The notes beneath the pieces were generated by a model. It was not told the origin of the DNA, ran no database searches, and was given only the letters and a program-made list of their open reading frames with translations. Below, one piece after another: positions 1 to 13,704 of a stretch of 64,000 nt of DNA. The stretch spans positions 80,146 through 144,145 of the forward strand of contig PYSS01000100.1 in NCBI GenBank assembly GCA_003049465.1, in the 5' to 3' direction. This DNA comes from Magnaporthiopsis rhizophila (Eukaryota > Ascomycota > Sordariomycetes > Magnaporthales > Magnaporthaceae). The position numbers were made by a program, and so were the translations under genes. Within the stretch, counting starts at the first letter, position 1; every line of letters starts with the position of its first letter.

Positions 1-657
1 GGAGTATGGCCATCCAGACCGTCTTACGTACGTGACAAGGTTGCTCAGACGACACAGAGACTTTGAAGAGAGATCAGGGGATATGGGATTGAATACCTAC
101 CTTACCTAGGTTCACAGCCGCGCCTATTCACTGGCAGGAGTTGCAAGGGACAACCGCGCCAGAGATACAGACTTCACACCCGGACGCAGCTGAACGTTGA
201 ACAACTAGACCGACATAGACGAGAGGAGAATAAGCATGCTTATTTAGAGACATTATAGATCATGACCCTGAGGCGTCGCTGATGTCCATGGCGTTGCTGC
301 GAATCCTCTCGAGTAGCCAGGCCCGCGATTAACTAACTACCTACCTAGGCGCGTCGCCAGTCTATCAAATAACCTGTGTTTATGTCCAAGGAAAACCGCG
401 ACCGGCCAGCCAATCCACCACACCTCCAACACGTCCCGAAGCGCCGACTAGGAAACAGGGGTCGAATAGGAAAGTAGATATAGAACCCAGGACTATATGT
501 GACCGGAAATCTAGAGCCGTTCGAATAAGAGCGCGTTGGTATAACCAACGAAGAAGGTTGCAAAATGCTCTATGTACCGTTGGAAATTCATAAATACGCA
601 TTCGTGAAACAAAATCCCCCAGGGGCAAAGCAGTGCAGAAGCGGCCAAGTGATCCAT
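1..657. other. Non-coding flank 3' of the cytochrome P450 reductase gene
   Basis: No convincing gene is visible. The short reading frames here have no family resemblance and no plausible splice partners. Two copies of a TACCTACC..CCTAGG-type motif occur at 94-110 and 336-349, and the same motif recurs in other intergenic parts of the window. The segment next to 657 is expected to hold the 3' untranslated region of the reductase. Confidence 0.6.
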
Positions 658-2901
658 TCAGGACCAGACATCCTCCTGTGACATGGCAGAAGTGGCTCGT
701 CAGCAACATGTCAAAAGATGGGTCCAAAGCAAAAGCGAATGGGGGTGGGGTGTACCTGGTACTGGTTGGATGCCCTCATGTTCTTTACGATCTCCTCGGC
801 CTTGGCCTCGGGGATGCCGCGCTGCTCAGCCAATATCTGTGCCAAGACTGCGTTGACTTCGCGGGCCATGTTTGCGGCATCGCCGCACACGTAGATGTAT
901 GCCTTTTGGGCCAAGAGGTCATTGACCTCCTTTGCCATTTCCTTGAGACGATGCTGGACGTAAACCTTCTTGGGGCCCTGTCTCGAGAAGGCGGTAACGA
1001 GCTCGAACTTGTCACCAAGGGTCTTCTTATACTCCTGTGGAACACACGAGATGGCGTTAGCTAGGCCATCGCAAATGGGGAATCTGATGGCAAGGTCTGG
1101 GCGTCGTGACTGTACATACTTCCCACTCGGACTCGTACATGAAATCTTCGGTAGATTTCCGGCAGCCAAAGAATAGTATCGTCTTGCCGACGTCCAGTCC
1201 GTTCTCGGCCTGTTTGGCACGCTCCTGAACGAAGCCCCTGAATGGGGCGACACCGGTACCGGGACCAACGAGAATAATAGGCTTGGATGTGTCCGAGGGC
1301 AGCTTGAAGTTCGAGTGACGGACGTGAACCGGCATGTGGATGCCGTCGTACTTGTTGCGCGGGCCAGTGATCTCGTAGGTGCGGCCGAACGGCTCCGGGT
1401 TCGGATCGCCATTCTGCTTCTGCTTCAGGGCGAGGAGGTAGTTGGTAGCAACGCCACGGAAGGGGTCATCACGGCCGGGGATCAGCTGCTTCTCGACGAC
1501 AGCGGTGATGGAGATCATCTTGGGTTGAACAAGGGATGAGGACGAGATGGAGTAGTAACGCGGCTGCAGCTTGGTGATACCCTCAATAAAAGCCGAGAAG
1601 GGGATTTGGGCCCATTTCTCGCCCTTGCCGACAATGTGAAGAACCCTGGCGATGTTAAGACGGTGCTTGGTGACCTTGTCCTGGAAGTAATCCTTGTCAC
1701 CACCGAGCTTGGTCATCTCGGCCTTGGCGGCGTCGTTCGGGGCGAATGCAGCAAGAGTAGCGAGGAACTGACGCGACACGGGGGCGCAGATCTCCATGTG
1801 GTAGCGGACAACAGCATCGTAGGTGGTAGGGGCCGGGAAGGGAACCTTGGCGGTCGGCTCCAGAGCCTTGACGCTGATGACGGTGTGGCGCTTGTCGGCA
1901 AGTCCAGTTACTTCCAGGAAGCGGTCCACCTCATCGCCCGGATTCGTAGGCCACACAGCGATATGGTCGCCGGTCTGGTACGTGAGGTTGGTTCCGCTGA
2001 TGTCGACATCGATGTGCAGGCAGTTTCTGTCCTTGACGTTGAAGAGCTCGTATGACTTGGAGATGGGCGCGATGTAGGGGTTGTGGGCATTGAAGGGGCC
2101 CTTGGCGGCGCCTTCGAGATGCATCTTGTTGGGCTCGCCCAGGTAGACCTCGGGGGAGTCGGCGGCCAGGCCGTCGCGATCGACAACGCTGAAAACAGGC
2201 TCGTACACAGCTTCGCGCTCTTCCAGGCCCATTTTCTCGGCGAGTGCGGCCCACATGGGGTCTTTCCAGGCCAGGAAATCCTCCTCCATGGTGCCGGCGC
2301 CGTCGTCGCCCTCGCCGGCCTCGCCGATGCGGTTGGCGCCCATCTTCTCGAGGGCCTTGGTGACGTTGCGGACCATGGAGTTGTAGTGTTCGTAGGTGTT
2401 GTTCCCAAGACCAAAGGCGACAAAGTTCAGGTTGCCCAGAGCGGGGTCGTTGCTCTGGCTGAACGACACATCCTCGCCCGAGATGAACTCGTAGAAGTCG
2501 ACGGCGTTGTCCGTGGGCTCGCCCTCGCCGTAGGTGGCGAGGACGAACATGACGACCTTGTCGCTGGGGATGGCGTCGAGGTTGTCGTAGTCGTAGTCCT
2601 CTAGATCGGCGACCATGGTCTCGAGCCCGAAGCGACTCTTGCCCTCCTTGGCGAGCCTAGAGGCGTAGTCCTCGGCGGTGCCGGTCTGGGAGCCGTAGAA
2701 GATGATGCAGTTCTTGCCCGACTCCTCCATCTTCTCCAGGATGTTTCTTGTCTTGCCGGCCTTGAGGCCATTGGCGCCAGCGAACGAGTTGGCATAGGGA
2801 TCTTTGGCGACGCCCCAGTACTTGCCCTTGGTGAAATAGGCGATGGTGCCGCAAAGGATTATTCCCAGGACAATGATGTCCAGCGTGTCGAGTTCGGCCA
2901 T
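658..2901 (-). CDS. cpr1: NADPH-cytochrome P450 reductase
   Basis: ER-bound diflavin reductase that passes electrons from NADPH through FAD and FMN to microsomal cytochromes P450, for example in sterol synthesis. Three exons: 2901-1120, 1034-756 and an 18-nt last exon 675-658 encoding EDVWS plus stop. Introns are GTATGT..CACAG and GTACAC..CACAG. The product is 692 residues, normal for fungal CPR. An N-terminal membrane anchor spans about residues 7-24. The FMN loop YGSQTGTAED is at 69-78, the FAD motif RYYSISSSS at about 447-455, the NADPH-binding GPGTGVAPFRGF at about 545-557, and YVCGDA with the terminal Trp near the C-terminus. Start at 2901 is the first ATG and directly precedes the anchor. 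The tiny last exon matches the conserved family C-terminus and is easily missed. The family assignment is secure; the symbol is the usual fungal name. Confidence 0.95.
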
Positions 2902-5635
2902 CTTGGCTGGCTGGCTGGCAGCAGGAGGTCTGCTGGCGATGGGTGGCTGCTGAGCGTGGGGGTAATCGTGGGAAGTGCAGCGGAAGAGGAAAGATATGCC
3001 TCTCGACGAGCCCTATAAAGAGGCCTAGAAATTCGGTGCCGGACCTTTTGGAATGAATCCGACGGCGACGTCGGAAGGGAGCTCGGAGCGGACAGTGGGA
3101 CGGGCATCCATGCAGGTAGGACACAAAGTCCATCCATAGGCCAATAAGAAAGTTGACGAATGATGGAACTTGGGCCACCCACCCCGGGTCAGAAAAGTGG
3201 CCACGACTCGGCAAGCCCTCAATCCGGTCTGGCAGGCGCACGAAGCCACACGTGCGTTTGCGCAACACCGCCCTCCGAGCCTTCGCCACGAACAGCACAC
3301 AGCTAGACGGGCAGCGGCTGTAGATAGGTACAGTTTCAGTGTAATTATTTTCCCTTTCTTTCCCATATCTGCTTTTTCTTCTTGCACTTTGTGATAAACG
3401 TCCAGCCCCCTTGTTTGATGGAATTGCCTCTGAACTTTAGCAAATGGCGAAACGCAGAATCATGTGACGATGGCTGGCGGAATCTTCCCTGAGCAATTGA
3501 TGACCCGCCGGGGAGCTGGTGGACCACGAGTCCCGACTCATTGGGCGAGAAAAGCCACATCTCAACGTCCAGGACCCCCGTCCAACAAATCAGATACACG
3601 TGGAATGCGCCCTGGAGCCCGGAATGGCCCGAGGTCCGGACTTCCATCCTCATACATAAGCCCGTATCCCGGTTGATCCTAGAAAAAAGCGCGCGTCAAG
3701 TTACTGCCAACGTTCCGCTGCTAGGTTTGTCCACCCATGGATGGTTCGAGAAGATCTACACAGGCCATACCGGTAGTTTGGCCTTCCGCTTTCGCTGGCG
3801 GCGGCGGGACATCGTTCTCGGGGAGTCGGCGTGCCACAGACAGTATCCAATGTCCGGTTTGTTTCCCGAGCCCGACTCTGACTTGGAAGAACTCCACATG
3901 CCCGGCACGCCCGAGTGGGAAAATGGATTGCAGTGACTCTAAACATTCTATAAGGTAGGAAGATTGTTCGTTGGCACACCGTCCAACGACTCCGGCCTAG
4001 GTGCTCGCAGCAGACCGACTCATGCACTCACGAATCGCTGCCCGGGTACGGCCGAGCCTAGCCCACGGCCCACGCCGTTAGTTTCCGGATGCGTTGGCTA
4101 TCTCGTCTGCCATGCGTTTCTTTGATTCATTCTTTCAGTTCTTATTTCCTGTCATCTTTCCAACCCTTGCGCCCAACCATTTGCGGGGTGACCTATTCAT
4201 GGTCGATACATCAGGATGCTTGGAGCGGCATCATTCGAGACGTGCTTGCGTCAACCCTGCAACCCTGAGGATGCCATTCGGATACAGGCCCGGTTCCTGC
4301 ATCGATCTTGTCGATCAATTTAATGCGACTGATCCCTTTCGGGCTCGCTCCGGTCATGCGTACGCTGAGTCCCGATTACGATTACGATAGGTATCTCCGA
4401 GCTGTTGAAACACCCTGTCTAGTTCGGAGGGCGTGGGGATAGACCCATCGGCGCTGACAGGCCGTGTGTATGCTTGGACGATGGAACACGTCAAGAAGGG
4501 CCGTGCCTCTGGGAGACGATGCGGTCACTATGCCAGTTTGCTGCCCCTGAACATACGCAATCTGTTGGTGGGAGGGCATTGAAGCAATCCTTGGTGCTTT
4601 CTTACTCTGTTTGAGACTTTGGGATAGCGATGTGAACACTACCTACCTAGGTACACTACATACGGCTCGCGGGTGAGATGAGGACATGGCAACCCACCTA
4701 AAATACAAATAAACCGGAGAGGAGTGAGACCAGGCCGCGAGATCCAATGGCGGCACACCCGCGCTGCTGTGCTGCGTCATTGATCAATTGTTGGATGGAC
4801 GCATGCGACGAATCCGTTTGCCGATGTTCAGGCCTTCAAAACGTTTGGTGGTGCCGGCGTCCTGCTATGGCTGGCTGCGATGTGAGTGCTTGAGCTGACA
4901 TAAGTGCAAATAAATGGTTGGCATCTGTCGATCAGAATGGACCGCCCGCTCCCACGCTGGCGGCACCTCTGATAGGCTGGACCAACCCACTGGCCCTTGA
5001 GGTGCATGGACGCCACGGTTTGCCCGCAAGAAAGCAGCCTCCACCAAGTCGCTCCGACGCTCAGAGCGAGTGGTAGCAAATGGAGCTTTGAGATTGGAGC
5101 GGCGGCAAGGGACGTGCAGATCAGATCTGATGCTTTCATGCTTTCGCGGCTGGGGTTTCTCCCTTTTACCAGCAGACTCTCGGAGGCCTGTGCCTTGTTT
5201 CTCTTGGTTTGATCATTCTGCATCCGCGTCGATTGTCGGCTGCCTGCCTGACTGTCTGTGGTCCTTGACGCTGCCCGACTGCGCCCATCCTGCAACCGGA
5301 TCAATGGGAGTTGAGACGGCGCGAAAATGGGTAGGTTTCTGTTCCCGAATGACACTGCCAATGACGCTGTCCTCGCCCGCTGTGTGCCCGCTCTGCATGC
5401 TGTCGGGGCCGCAGTTTGCCCCTCTCCCTTCCTACTCCCTCTAGGCGCCACGCGCCTAGACTGGCTGCCGGACTGGCTGGCTTAATGTAAGCTTCCAGGT
5501 CGTCGGATCTAGCCGCCATGCCCTCGGCCGAGGCGCTTGTAGCGCACCAACTGCCTGCGCTGCCCTATGCCCCGTGAGAGAATTCTGACCGTGCACGGAA
5601 TGCTACAAGATTAGCAGCCAGCGCGGTGTTTCACA
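2902..5635. promoter_or_regulatory. Divergent spacer between the P450 reductase and PAG1 genes
   Basis: This 2.7-kb region separates two genes read outward, so it should hold both promoters and leaders. I see no supportable gene. Open frames such as 3541-3936 lack family resemblance and conserved motifs. Local features are TGGCTGGC repeats just upstream of the reductase start (about 2905-2920), another CTACCTACCTAGG motif near 4640-4652, and a perfect short inverted repeat at 5441-5459. No core promoter element is defined well enough to annotate. Confidence 0.5.
5441..5459. repeat. Perfect 8-bp inverted repeat upstream of PAG1
   Basis: CTAGGCGC at 5441-5448 is followed by CAC and then GCGCCTAG at 5452-5459, giving two perfectly complementary 8-base arms around a 3-base loop. 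It lies about 180 bp before the PAG1 start codon. It could be a binding site for a dimeric regulator or a leader hairpin, but chance is also possible. Confidence 0.5.
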
Positions 5636-8600
5636 ATGGCGTCTAGCGCCGGGGGTAAGGGACTTGGTGGTCGTTGGGAGAGGGAGGGGGCGGTGGGAGC
5701 TAGCTTTGGCGGGCGGGCTGTCATCCAGACATCAACCAGTCGATCCATGCCCATGCTGACTTGCGGCACGCACTTGCCCACACACAAGCTCCGTCTCAGG
5801 CGGTGCCAGACCACGCGCCCGACCCATTGAGGTTTTCGCCCCGAGCCGTCTCCCGCCTTGACGAGGAGGATGAAGACGCGTGGGATCAGACCCTGAGGCC
5901 ATTTGCCTTCGACTTCCCACAACACCACCCTCGCCTCGTCGCCCACTCGCGGGAGTCGTCCATCGAGAAGATCCTCGCCCAGCAGCACCACCACCAGCAA
6001 CTGAACCAAGGCGGGCGCGCGCCCTCGCCCGCAAGCTTCTCCGTCTCGTCCGTCTCGTCTCCGGTCTCGGCCCTTTCGTCCCCGCGACTCCACGGTGCTG
6101 CCGCGCGACCTGGCGCTGCCATCGGCGGAGTTCTCGAGCGAGCCGTCGATCCCAAAACTGCTATTTACGGTCACCACCGCCAGACCTCCATTGTCCATGG
6201 GTACCAGCACTCGAGGAATGGAAGTCTGGCCAGCACCTCGTCCAGCCCCCTGAGCCCCCAGATGATTGCCGCCGCCGGCGCTGCCTTCTCGCCGGATAGG
6301 CCCGACATGGGTCCGTATGGCTTCGCCGACCCCGACTCGTCCTCCATCTCCTCCCGCCCTTCCACCACAGCCTCGGGGACCACCCTGGTCGGCAGCCCCA
6401 ATGTCCCCGAAAGGACCTCGTCCGCCGCCGATGCCGGCTCCCATACCCCCGGCCACAGGAAGCCAGAGCGCATGCACAGCGGCAGAACGAAGCGGCACCA
6501 TGCCCAGCACCCCTCCCACTCGTCCCGCCACAAGGACGATCAGAAGACGGTGGGCGGTTATGCCATGCATGTCCTGTTCACCTCTGTAAGGCTGCGTTAT
6601 CCACTGCCCGCCCTCTTGACGGGGCGGGGCCATCCACCGATCACTGATACAAACGGACTGACCGACGCCACCTGACTGTGCTAGTTTATCGCCCAAGCCG
6701 AGGAGAAACTAAACGAGTGCATCACTTCCTACCCCTCCGACCCGGAACCCCAGGTTGAGCAGATATGTGGGCCCGGCGCCGACCCTTCGTTTGACCAACT
6801 GATAGTGGCGCTCGGCCACATCGCGAAGCAGAAGCCCAAGGCGCTGATAGACTCCATGATGCTGTGGAGAAAGAGCAAGAGCGACGCCGCGGGGGACGCG
6901 CGCAAGCAGCTTCAGCAATCCAAGACCTCCCAGCCAGGCGGTCCGCTCCTGAGGCGGAACACGGAGCCTCTGCAGCCGTCGTCGGGAGGCGGCAGTATCG
7001 CCGTCGACGGCGGCGTGCCGCTTGCGACCAAGCAGGAGTACGTTACGCAGACGGAGCGCCGGTCCAGCGTCTCCACATACCTGTTGTGCCGCGTCCTGCT
7101 CGAAGTCATCAGCCAGAGCAGTCTCAGCCTCATTACTCCTGAGATGGAGGACAAGCTGGAGGACATCATTTTTAGCCAGCTCAAGGTCGCCGACACGGAG
7201 CAGCTTATGATATCGCCTCTCAAACTGGCAAACTGGAACATCTTCGCGCAGCTGCTTGGCGTCATGAGCGAGATCAACTTCACGGGTGTCGCTAATCGGT
7301 TCATACAGGACCTGGACCGTTCACTCCAGGAGCTCGGCTCTAGGGGCTCGACTTTGCCGTCGCGGGAGGAGATCGAGGGTGGCATCGAGCTGGTTTTGGG
7401 TGGTATGAAGCACCTCAAGATCGCCCTCTCTCCCGACGAGGCATGGGAGAAATCGTGCGAGTTCATGAGCGCGTTAGGCAGACTGTTTGCGAAATCACAC
7501 GGCCAGAAGATCAAGTCGACTTTCTGCCAGATGCTCGAGATGTTGCTGCTTCCCATCGCCGCCAAAGCCACAAACATCCATTTCACACATCCCAAGTGGG
7601 CTGACGTCCTGAACACCATAAGCCCGCGCCTGGCTCAGATGTTCGTCAAGCCCCGTCATTGGTACTACTCTTTCCCCCTCACGGCTACGATGCTCTGCGT
7701 GTCGTCTCCCGAGACGTTTTCAAGTCAGTGGCTTCAGCTGGTCTTACCCCTCCAGCCCAAGATCAAGGACCGGTTTACCAAGCCGCTCTGCTTGCAGGTC
7801 ATCTCGAGGCTGTTATGGACCTATTTATATCGCACCACCGATTCTCCCAACGCGACCACCCGCAAGTTAGACGAAGTGCTGAAACTTGTTATACCCACGA
7901 CGGCCAAACGAACCGTTTTCTCGACGGACGCGACAATCTCGGAACCTCTGATCCAGATCATCAGAATAGTAGGCTTCAAGCACCCCGAGTTCTGTTTCAG
8001 GACGGTCATTTTCCCGCTGGTGAATGCCGACCTCTTCTCGTCCAACAAGGAGTTGAAGGTGGAAAATCTCGATCCGGACAAGGTCGTCATAGGCATCAGG
8101 GCTTTCCTGGCCGTGATGGCAGACCTCGAAAGAGGTGAGCTAGGGAGACCGCCTTTCCCCCAGCACTACCCAGGACTGTCTCCGTCGGATCGGGCCACGC
8201 CAGCATCTCCGGCAGCAATCGTGTCGTTTAGTGGTGGCGCGCCTGGAAGCCCGCTTGAAGCACTCCCTGCTGAAGAAGCCCCGCCTCGCCGCGTCATGAC
8301 GGCCGCCCTGAGCGAATCTGTCCGAGATTACTATGTTAGGTTCTGCGAAATCCTTGGCAAGATCACGATCATTTGCGACAACACATTCGGGGGACAGGCC
8401 GCGCTTGACGAGAAGTTCAACTCGCCGACGCCCAAGACGCCGATTGCGGACACGTTCAACTTCTCGCGCCGCGACGAGCACCAGAACCCCTCAGACCACA
8501 AGCAGGCGTTTTACGAGCTGCTTCATGTTGCCGTTCAGGCACTACCACGGTGCCTCGCGGTCGACATCCCCTTCAACTCGCTGATCAACCTGCTGTGTAC

Positions 8601-11600
8601 TGGGACGGCCCACGTGCAGTACAACATCGCCGAGTCGTCGGCCACGTCCTTGAAAGCCATAGCACGCCAATCATACGCCCAGCAGGTCACGATGGGGTTT
8701 GCTAGGTTCATCTTCAACTTCGACGATAGGTACTCGACCATGTCGGACGGTGGTATGCTTGGCGCGGCACACATCGAAAACACGCTACGGCTCTATGTGG
8801 AGCTTCTGCAAATCTGGATCGAGGAGATCCGACAAAAGACCAAGAACGCAGCTGGCGGTGACCTGGTCGCGCCCGATAGGCGAGGCATGAAGCTTGACTT
8901 GTCCAGCATCTGGGCCGAGGTTGATCAAGTGGAGGCGCACGGGCTGTTCTTCCTCTGCTCTCAGTCACGCAGAGTCCGCGCTTTTTCCATCACCGTTCTT
9001 CGTCTGATCACCGAGTTCGATGCGGCTCTGGGCAAGTCAACGTCTGACGACAAGGACGGCGTTAGGCTTATTGATGTACTCGAGAACGATTACGCGCGGG
9101 TAATGAGCTTCAACGACGAGCATCTATCGGTTGCCGAAAGGAGCCGGCTCCAGAGAGGCATGCAAGACAGTAGCAACCACGGGCTGGTCAAACTTTGCTC
9201 TAGCGACGTCTCGTACGACACGACCCTCTGGTTCAAAGCGTTCCCTCACCTCATTCGGGTGGCGTACGAACGTTGTCCGTTCGCCATCGCCATCGGCCGG
9301 GACTTGATCTGCAACCGGATCCTCCAGATGTACAAGGCGATCATCCTTCTGTCGGAGCCAAGCAGAGGCCTCTACTTCGGCTCCGACCCGGGCAGTGCAC
9401 GTGCGGCGGGGAGGACCCCAACCACGCAGCCGGAACTCGTCATTGAGCAGTGGAAACTGTACCTCGTCTTTGCCTGCACGACAATGGCAGACCCTGGCGC
9501 TCTGCCACAACCAAAACCGCCCCAGGGGATACAACACGGGCGCAAGGGCTCGAACAAGACGTCTACAACGACCGACAAGATTGTCACAGCTCGGGTCCTC
9601 TTTAAATATCTAACCCCCATGCTCTCTGTGTCGTCCGCCTCCGTCAGGGAAGCCGTCGTGGTAGCGATGGGATCCATAAACCTGCACATATACCGTACCC
9701 TCCTAGAGGAGCTGCAGGGACATGTATCCAGGTGCAATGACGAGGCCAGGGCCCGGATCCACCAGCGAACCAACAGTAACCCCCGTCGAAACAGCAAGAT
9801 GGATCTGCTCAGAACCGAGATAACGCACGTCTACAAGCTCACTTCACATTTCCTCAAGGATCCGTCTGTGATTCAGGACGATTGGATCCTCAGCAACCTC
9901 GTGACATACGCCAAAGATCTCAAGCTTTTCCTCATGGACGGCGAGGTCCAGATGGACTGGGAGTTCCAGAAGCTGAGGCGGCACTATTGTGGCCTGGTTG
10001 AGGAGCTGTTCGAGGGCGTCAAACGGACCAAGGATCCGACGCGGTGGATGACATTCGAGGCTCGCAAGTCTGCGTTTGCTCTGATGGAGGACTGGTGTGG
10101 CTTTTCTCCCAATCAGTCGCACATACGACATCGCGAGGACACTATGAGGCAGTCAGTAATCAACCAGCAGTCTCTCGGTGAGCGCGGCACCCTGAGCGCG
10201 GCCATGGAGATCGAGAAGCGGAACCTCCGGACAGCGGCACTGAGTTCCATGGCTGCGCTCTGCGGCGGCCCCATCAGCGTTACTACGGAGAGTGGCGTCT
10301 CACTCCAGTTCGACCTCCGCAGGATGCTAGGCTGGATCGAGTCCATCTTCACAACCCCCAAGGGCAACGACCGCATGAAGGTCACCGGCAGGCGCGCGCT
10401 CAAAAATCTGATCGTCCACAACCAGGAGTACCCATACCTCCTAGAACACTGTATTGGGCGGTGCTACCTCGCGGACGTGCCCAAGGTGCTGGAGAGCTAC
10501 TTCAGTGTCATCACTGAGGTGCTGCTCGAGTACCCTGAATACCCGACATCGTTCTGGAAACTTCTCCCTCTGTGCTTGTTCACGCTGGGCAACGACCAGA
10601 GCGATATCAGGATCAAATCAGCTCGGATCCTGAGAACACTCGAGGAACGTCAGCAGCCCAGCCGTAGCTCCAAGCTCCAGGACTTTGACATCAGCATCTC
10701 GGACAAGACCAAGGCGGTCTACAAGCTGGCTCAGTATAAGATCTCCGAGAGGCTCTCAAAACAGTACACTGAGCTTGCCTTCTACTTCTTCTCAGAGCTC
10801 TCGCTCTACTTCAAGGACCTAGAGCCCGGCGCGCAAAGGAACATGGTGGCCGTGGTGCTGCCGTGGATCCAGTCGATCGAGCTGAAGGTCGACCCCAACG
10901 GCGGTCCCGTGGCACAATCCTACATGCTCCTGACAAACCTCTTGGAGATCACCGTCAAGGCCAGTTCCGCGCTCCACAACGAGGTGCAGGCGCTCTGGCA
11001 GGCGCTGGCGACTGGGCCACACCCTGGCAACGTCAGGCTGGTCCTGGACTTTATCATGTCGCTATGCCTTGAGCGCAGGGAACAGAACTTTGTCGAGTAT
11101 GCCAAGCAGATAGTAGTATTCCTTGCGAGCACCAACAGCAACCCGGGACAGAAGGTGGTTGAGTTCCTCCTCCTACAGATCACGCCCAAGGCCATGGTCC
11201 CGAACGAGAAGCGGGAGACGATGCCACCCCCGTCCGACATCTCCCTGCTTCCCTACTGTGCCGACCTTACCGACACGCTCCCAATCGGCACAAAGCAGGC
11301 AGGCTTCTCACTCGGCCAGCTGTCCATGATACTGCTTGTGGATCTTATGGTGTCACCAGTCAAGATTGTGCCAGAAAACGTGCCGGTGCTGCTGCAGGCA
11401 GTTACCGTGCTGTGGGACCACTATACCCCGCTGGTCCAAGAGCAGGCCCGTGAAATGCTCGTGCACCTCATCCACGAGCTGGTCATCGCGAGGCTGGACG
11501 ATGCAACACCCTCGTCCGCTCGGAAACCCACAGAGGATCTGATCGACCTTATCCGCAACCATGACAAGTCTGTCGTCTGGAATTATGAAGACAGCAATGG

Positions 11601-13704
11601 GAAAGTTGATGGTCCGGACTGTAATGTGCCTCCAAGCATGGAGTACTTGGCGGCCGAGCTGGTCAAGACCTTCGAGGCCAGGTTTCCCGGAATCAAGGAG
11701 CAGTGGGCTCGGCAGTCACTGACGTGGGCGACATCCTGCCCGGTGCGGCACTTGGCCTGTCGTTCCTTCCAGATCTTCCGCTGCATCCAAACGTCCCTCG
11801 ACCAGTTCATGCTCGGCGACATGCTGGCCAGACTCTCCAATACCATCGCCGACGAAGACCCGGAGATCCAGACTTTCGCCATGGAGATTCTGACCACGTT
11901 GAAAACGCTCATCTCGAGCCTCGATGCTGACAAGCTCGCCACCTTCCCGCAGCTGTTCTGGACCACGTGTGCCTGTCTCGACTCCATCAACGAGAGGGAG
12001 TTCCTTGGCGGCGTGGAGATGCTCAACGAGTATCTCGACAAGCTGGATTTTTCGTCTCCCAGCGTGCAGCGGCTGCTTCTGGATGGTCGGCCGCCGAAAT
12101 GGGAAGGCTACTTCGAGGGACTGCAGCCGCTGCTTTACAAGGGCCTTAGGTCGTCAGTCTGCCTCGAGGCCACCCTCGCGACCCTCGACAGGCTGGCGCT
12201 CCTCCAGGGTGACCTGATTGGAGATGAGTGTAGCATTTTCTTCACCATTGCGGCCAACCTTCCCAGGTTCCTGCATGCCATGGACCAACCACGGCCACTG
12301 GACGAGTCGGTCGCCAGGACCGCCGAGGTTCTGCGTGGCGTTGCTGTCGAAAACAACCACTCGCCCGTCGCACTTGTTCTGACCGGGTTCCTCTCGGGGA
12401 ACTATCAGACTGGGAAAGAGCTGATACAGGCAACCTTCTCGGCCTTCAAGGAGTCATTCTCTGCTCAGCTGGACTTCAGGATGATCGTGATGATTATGGG
12501 ATTCCTGACCAACAGGATATCCTGGGTCAAAATAAAGACGATGAAGGTGCTACATGTCATCATCTCCGAGATAGACATGAGACGACCAGACATTGCCGGC
12601 CACGGGTCTGATTTGCTCTCTCCTCTTCTCAGACTGCTCCAGTCGGAGTATTGCATGGAAGCCCTGCACGTCCTAGACAACATCATGAACATATCAGGCT
12701 CGTCCATGGACAACCAGCATCTTCGGATGAGCATGACCAGGCCCACTTCAAAGGCGGCACGGAAGGAGTATGAACGAACGCAGAGTCTGTTTGGGATACC
12801 GGACGAGTCGGGCTGGGCAATCCCGATGCCGGCCAAGAAGACGGACTCGACGCGAGCCAATATCCACACAGCCTTCTACATGTGCCAGAGCGTCGGCGGC
12901 GCCATGACCGACGTCACGCCCACGCCCGAGGTCGAGTTCCACGCGGACGAGTTCCCCTACGGCTACTTCCCGTCCGAGAGGACCGAGACGATGATGTCAG
13001 ACGAGGGGCGCGGAGACGGCGGCGCGGGCGATCTGGTCATGAAACTAGACAGCCTCGACGACTTCTTTGATGATCTGACGACGGGCCCGCCGAGCGAGGG
13101 CCGGTCCTCTCACACGATAACCGAACTGTCACAGGCAGACAATTACGAGATGGGCGCGCAGCTGTACGACGAGCAGGTGCTGCCCATTCTCCATCAGGCA
13201 TCCACCAACAGCTCGTTCCAGAACGGGTTCGTTGACAGGTCGTCGCCCCATCCCAGAGACGGCGGCGGCGGCGGGCATAGCAACATGATGACGCCTGGCG
13301 CCTTCAGCTTCGGCTTCGGGCCATCTTCGCCGTCGTCGGGCCGGCCGGCGCTGCACTCGAGATCCATCACGTCTCCGTCGGCGCCGGCATCGTACCACCC
13401 GAACCTGGGCGAGATCACGTCCGACGACGAGCTGTTTTCGGACGGGGATGACGAGCGGCCCTACACCGGGGCCGGGGGAGAGGGTTCCTTCTTCCTCGAG
13501 AACATGGTCAAGCCGCTCGCCCAGAGCACGAGGACCCGGATGCGGCGGCTGACGGGCGGCGGCAAGACGCGCGAGGAGAGGCAGCTGCAGGTGGATTTGC
13601 TGCGAGCGGAGCGGGCGGGAGGGGCCCCTCCGCAGGTGCCCAAGCTTCCAAGCTCGTACCTCCGGGGAGGAGGAGGCTCGCCGCCATCCACAGATATGGT
13701 TTGA
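5636..13704 (+). CDS. pag1: Cell-morphogenesis scaffold, MOR2/PAG1/Tao3 (Furry) family
   Basis: Very large HEAT-like scaffold of the RAM/MOR network. In the family it binds and activates the NDR kinase (Cbk1/Orb6/COT-1) and supports polarised growth and septation. Exons are 5636-5654, 5789-6585 and 6685-13704, giving 2,611 residues, within the fungal range. Intron 2 (GTAAGG..GCTAG) has a CTGAC branch site and is clear. Intron 1 (GTAAGG..ACAAG, CTGAC about 30 nt before the acceptor) is inferred because the frame of exon 2 has no upstream ATG, while ATG 5636 has good context and splices in phase. Residues about 15-270 are low-complexity and Ser/Pro/His-rich. The conserved MOR2-PAG1 N-terminal, middle and C-terminal regions follow from about residue 300. 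The C-terminus is acidic, then basic and Gly-rich. The family call is strong; the first 7 residues are the least certain part. Confidence 0.88.

Noticed and set aside
3671..3680. GGTTGATCCT resembling the start of 18S rRNA
   Set aside because: Only ten bases match and the flanks diverge at once; no rRNA follows.
6805..13704. Start of the PAG1 gene at 6805
   Set aside because: The frame continues upstream to a clear acceptor at 6684 and splices to exon 2 with a conserved-type intron, so 6805 is internal.
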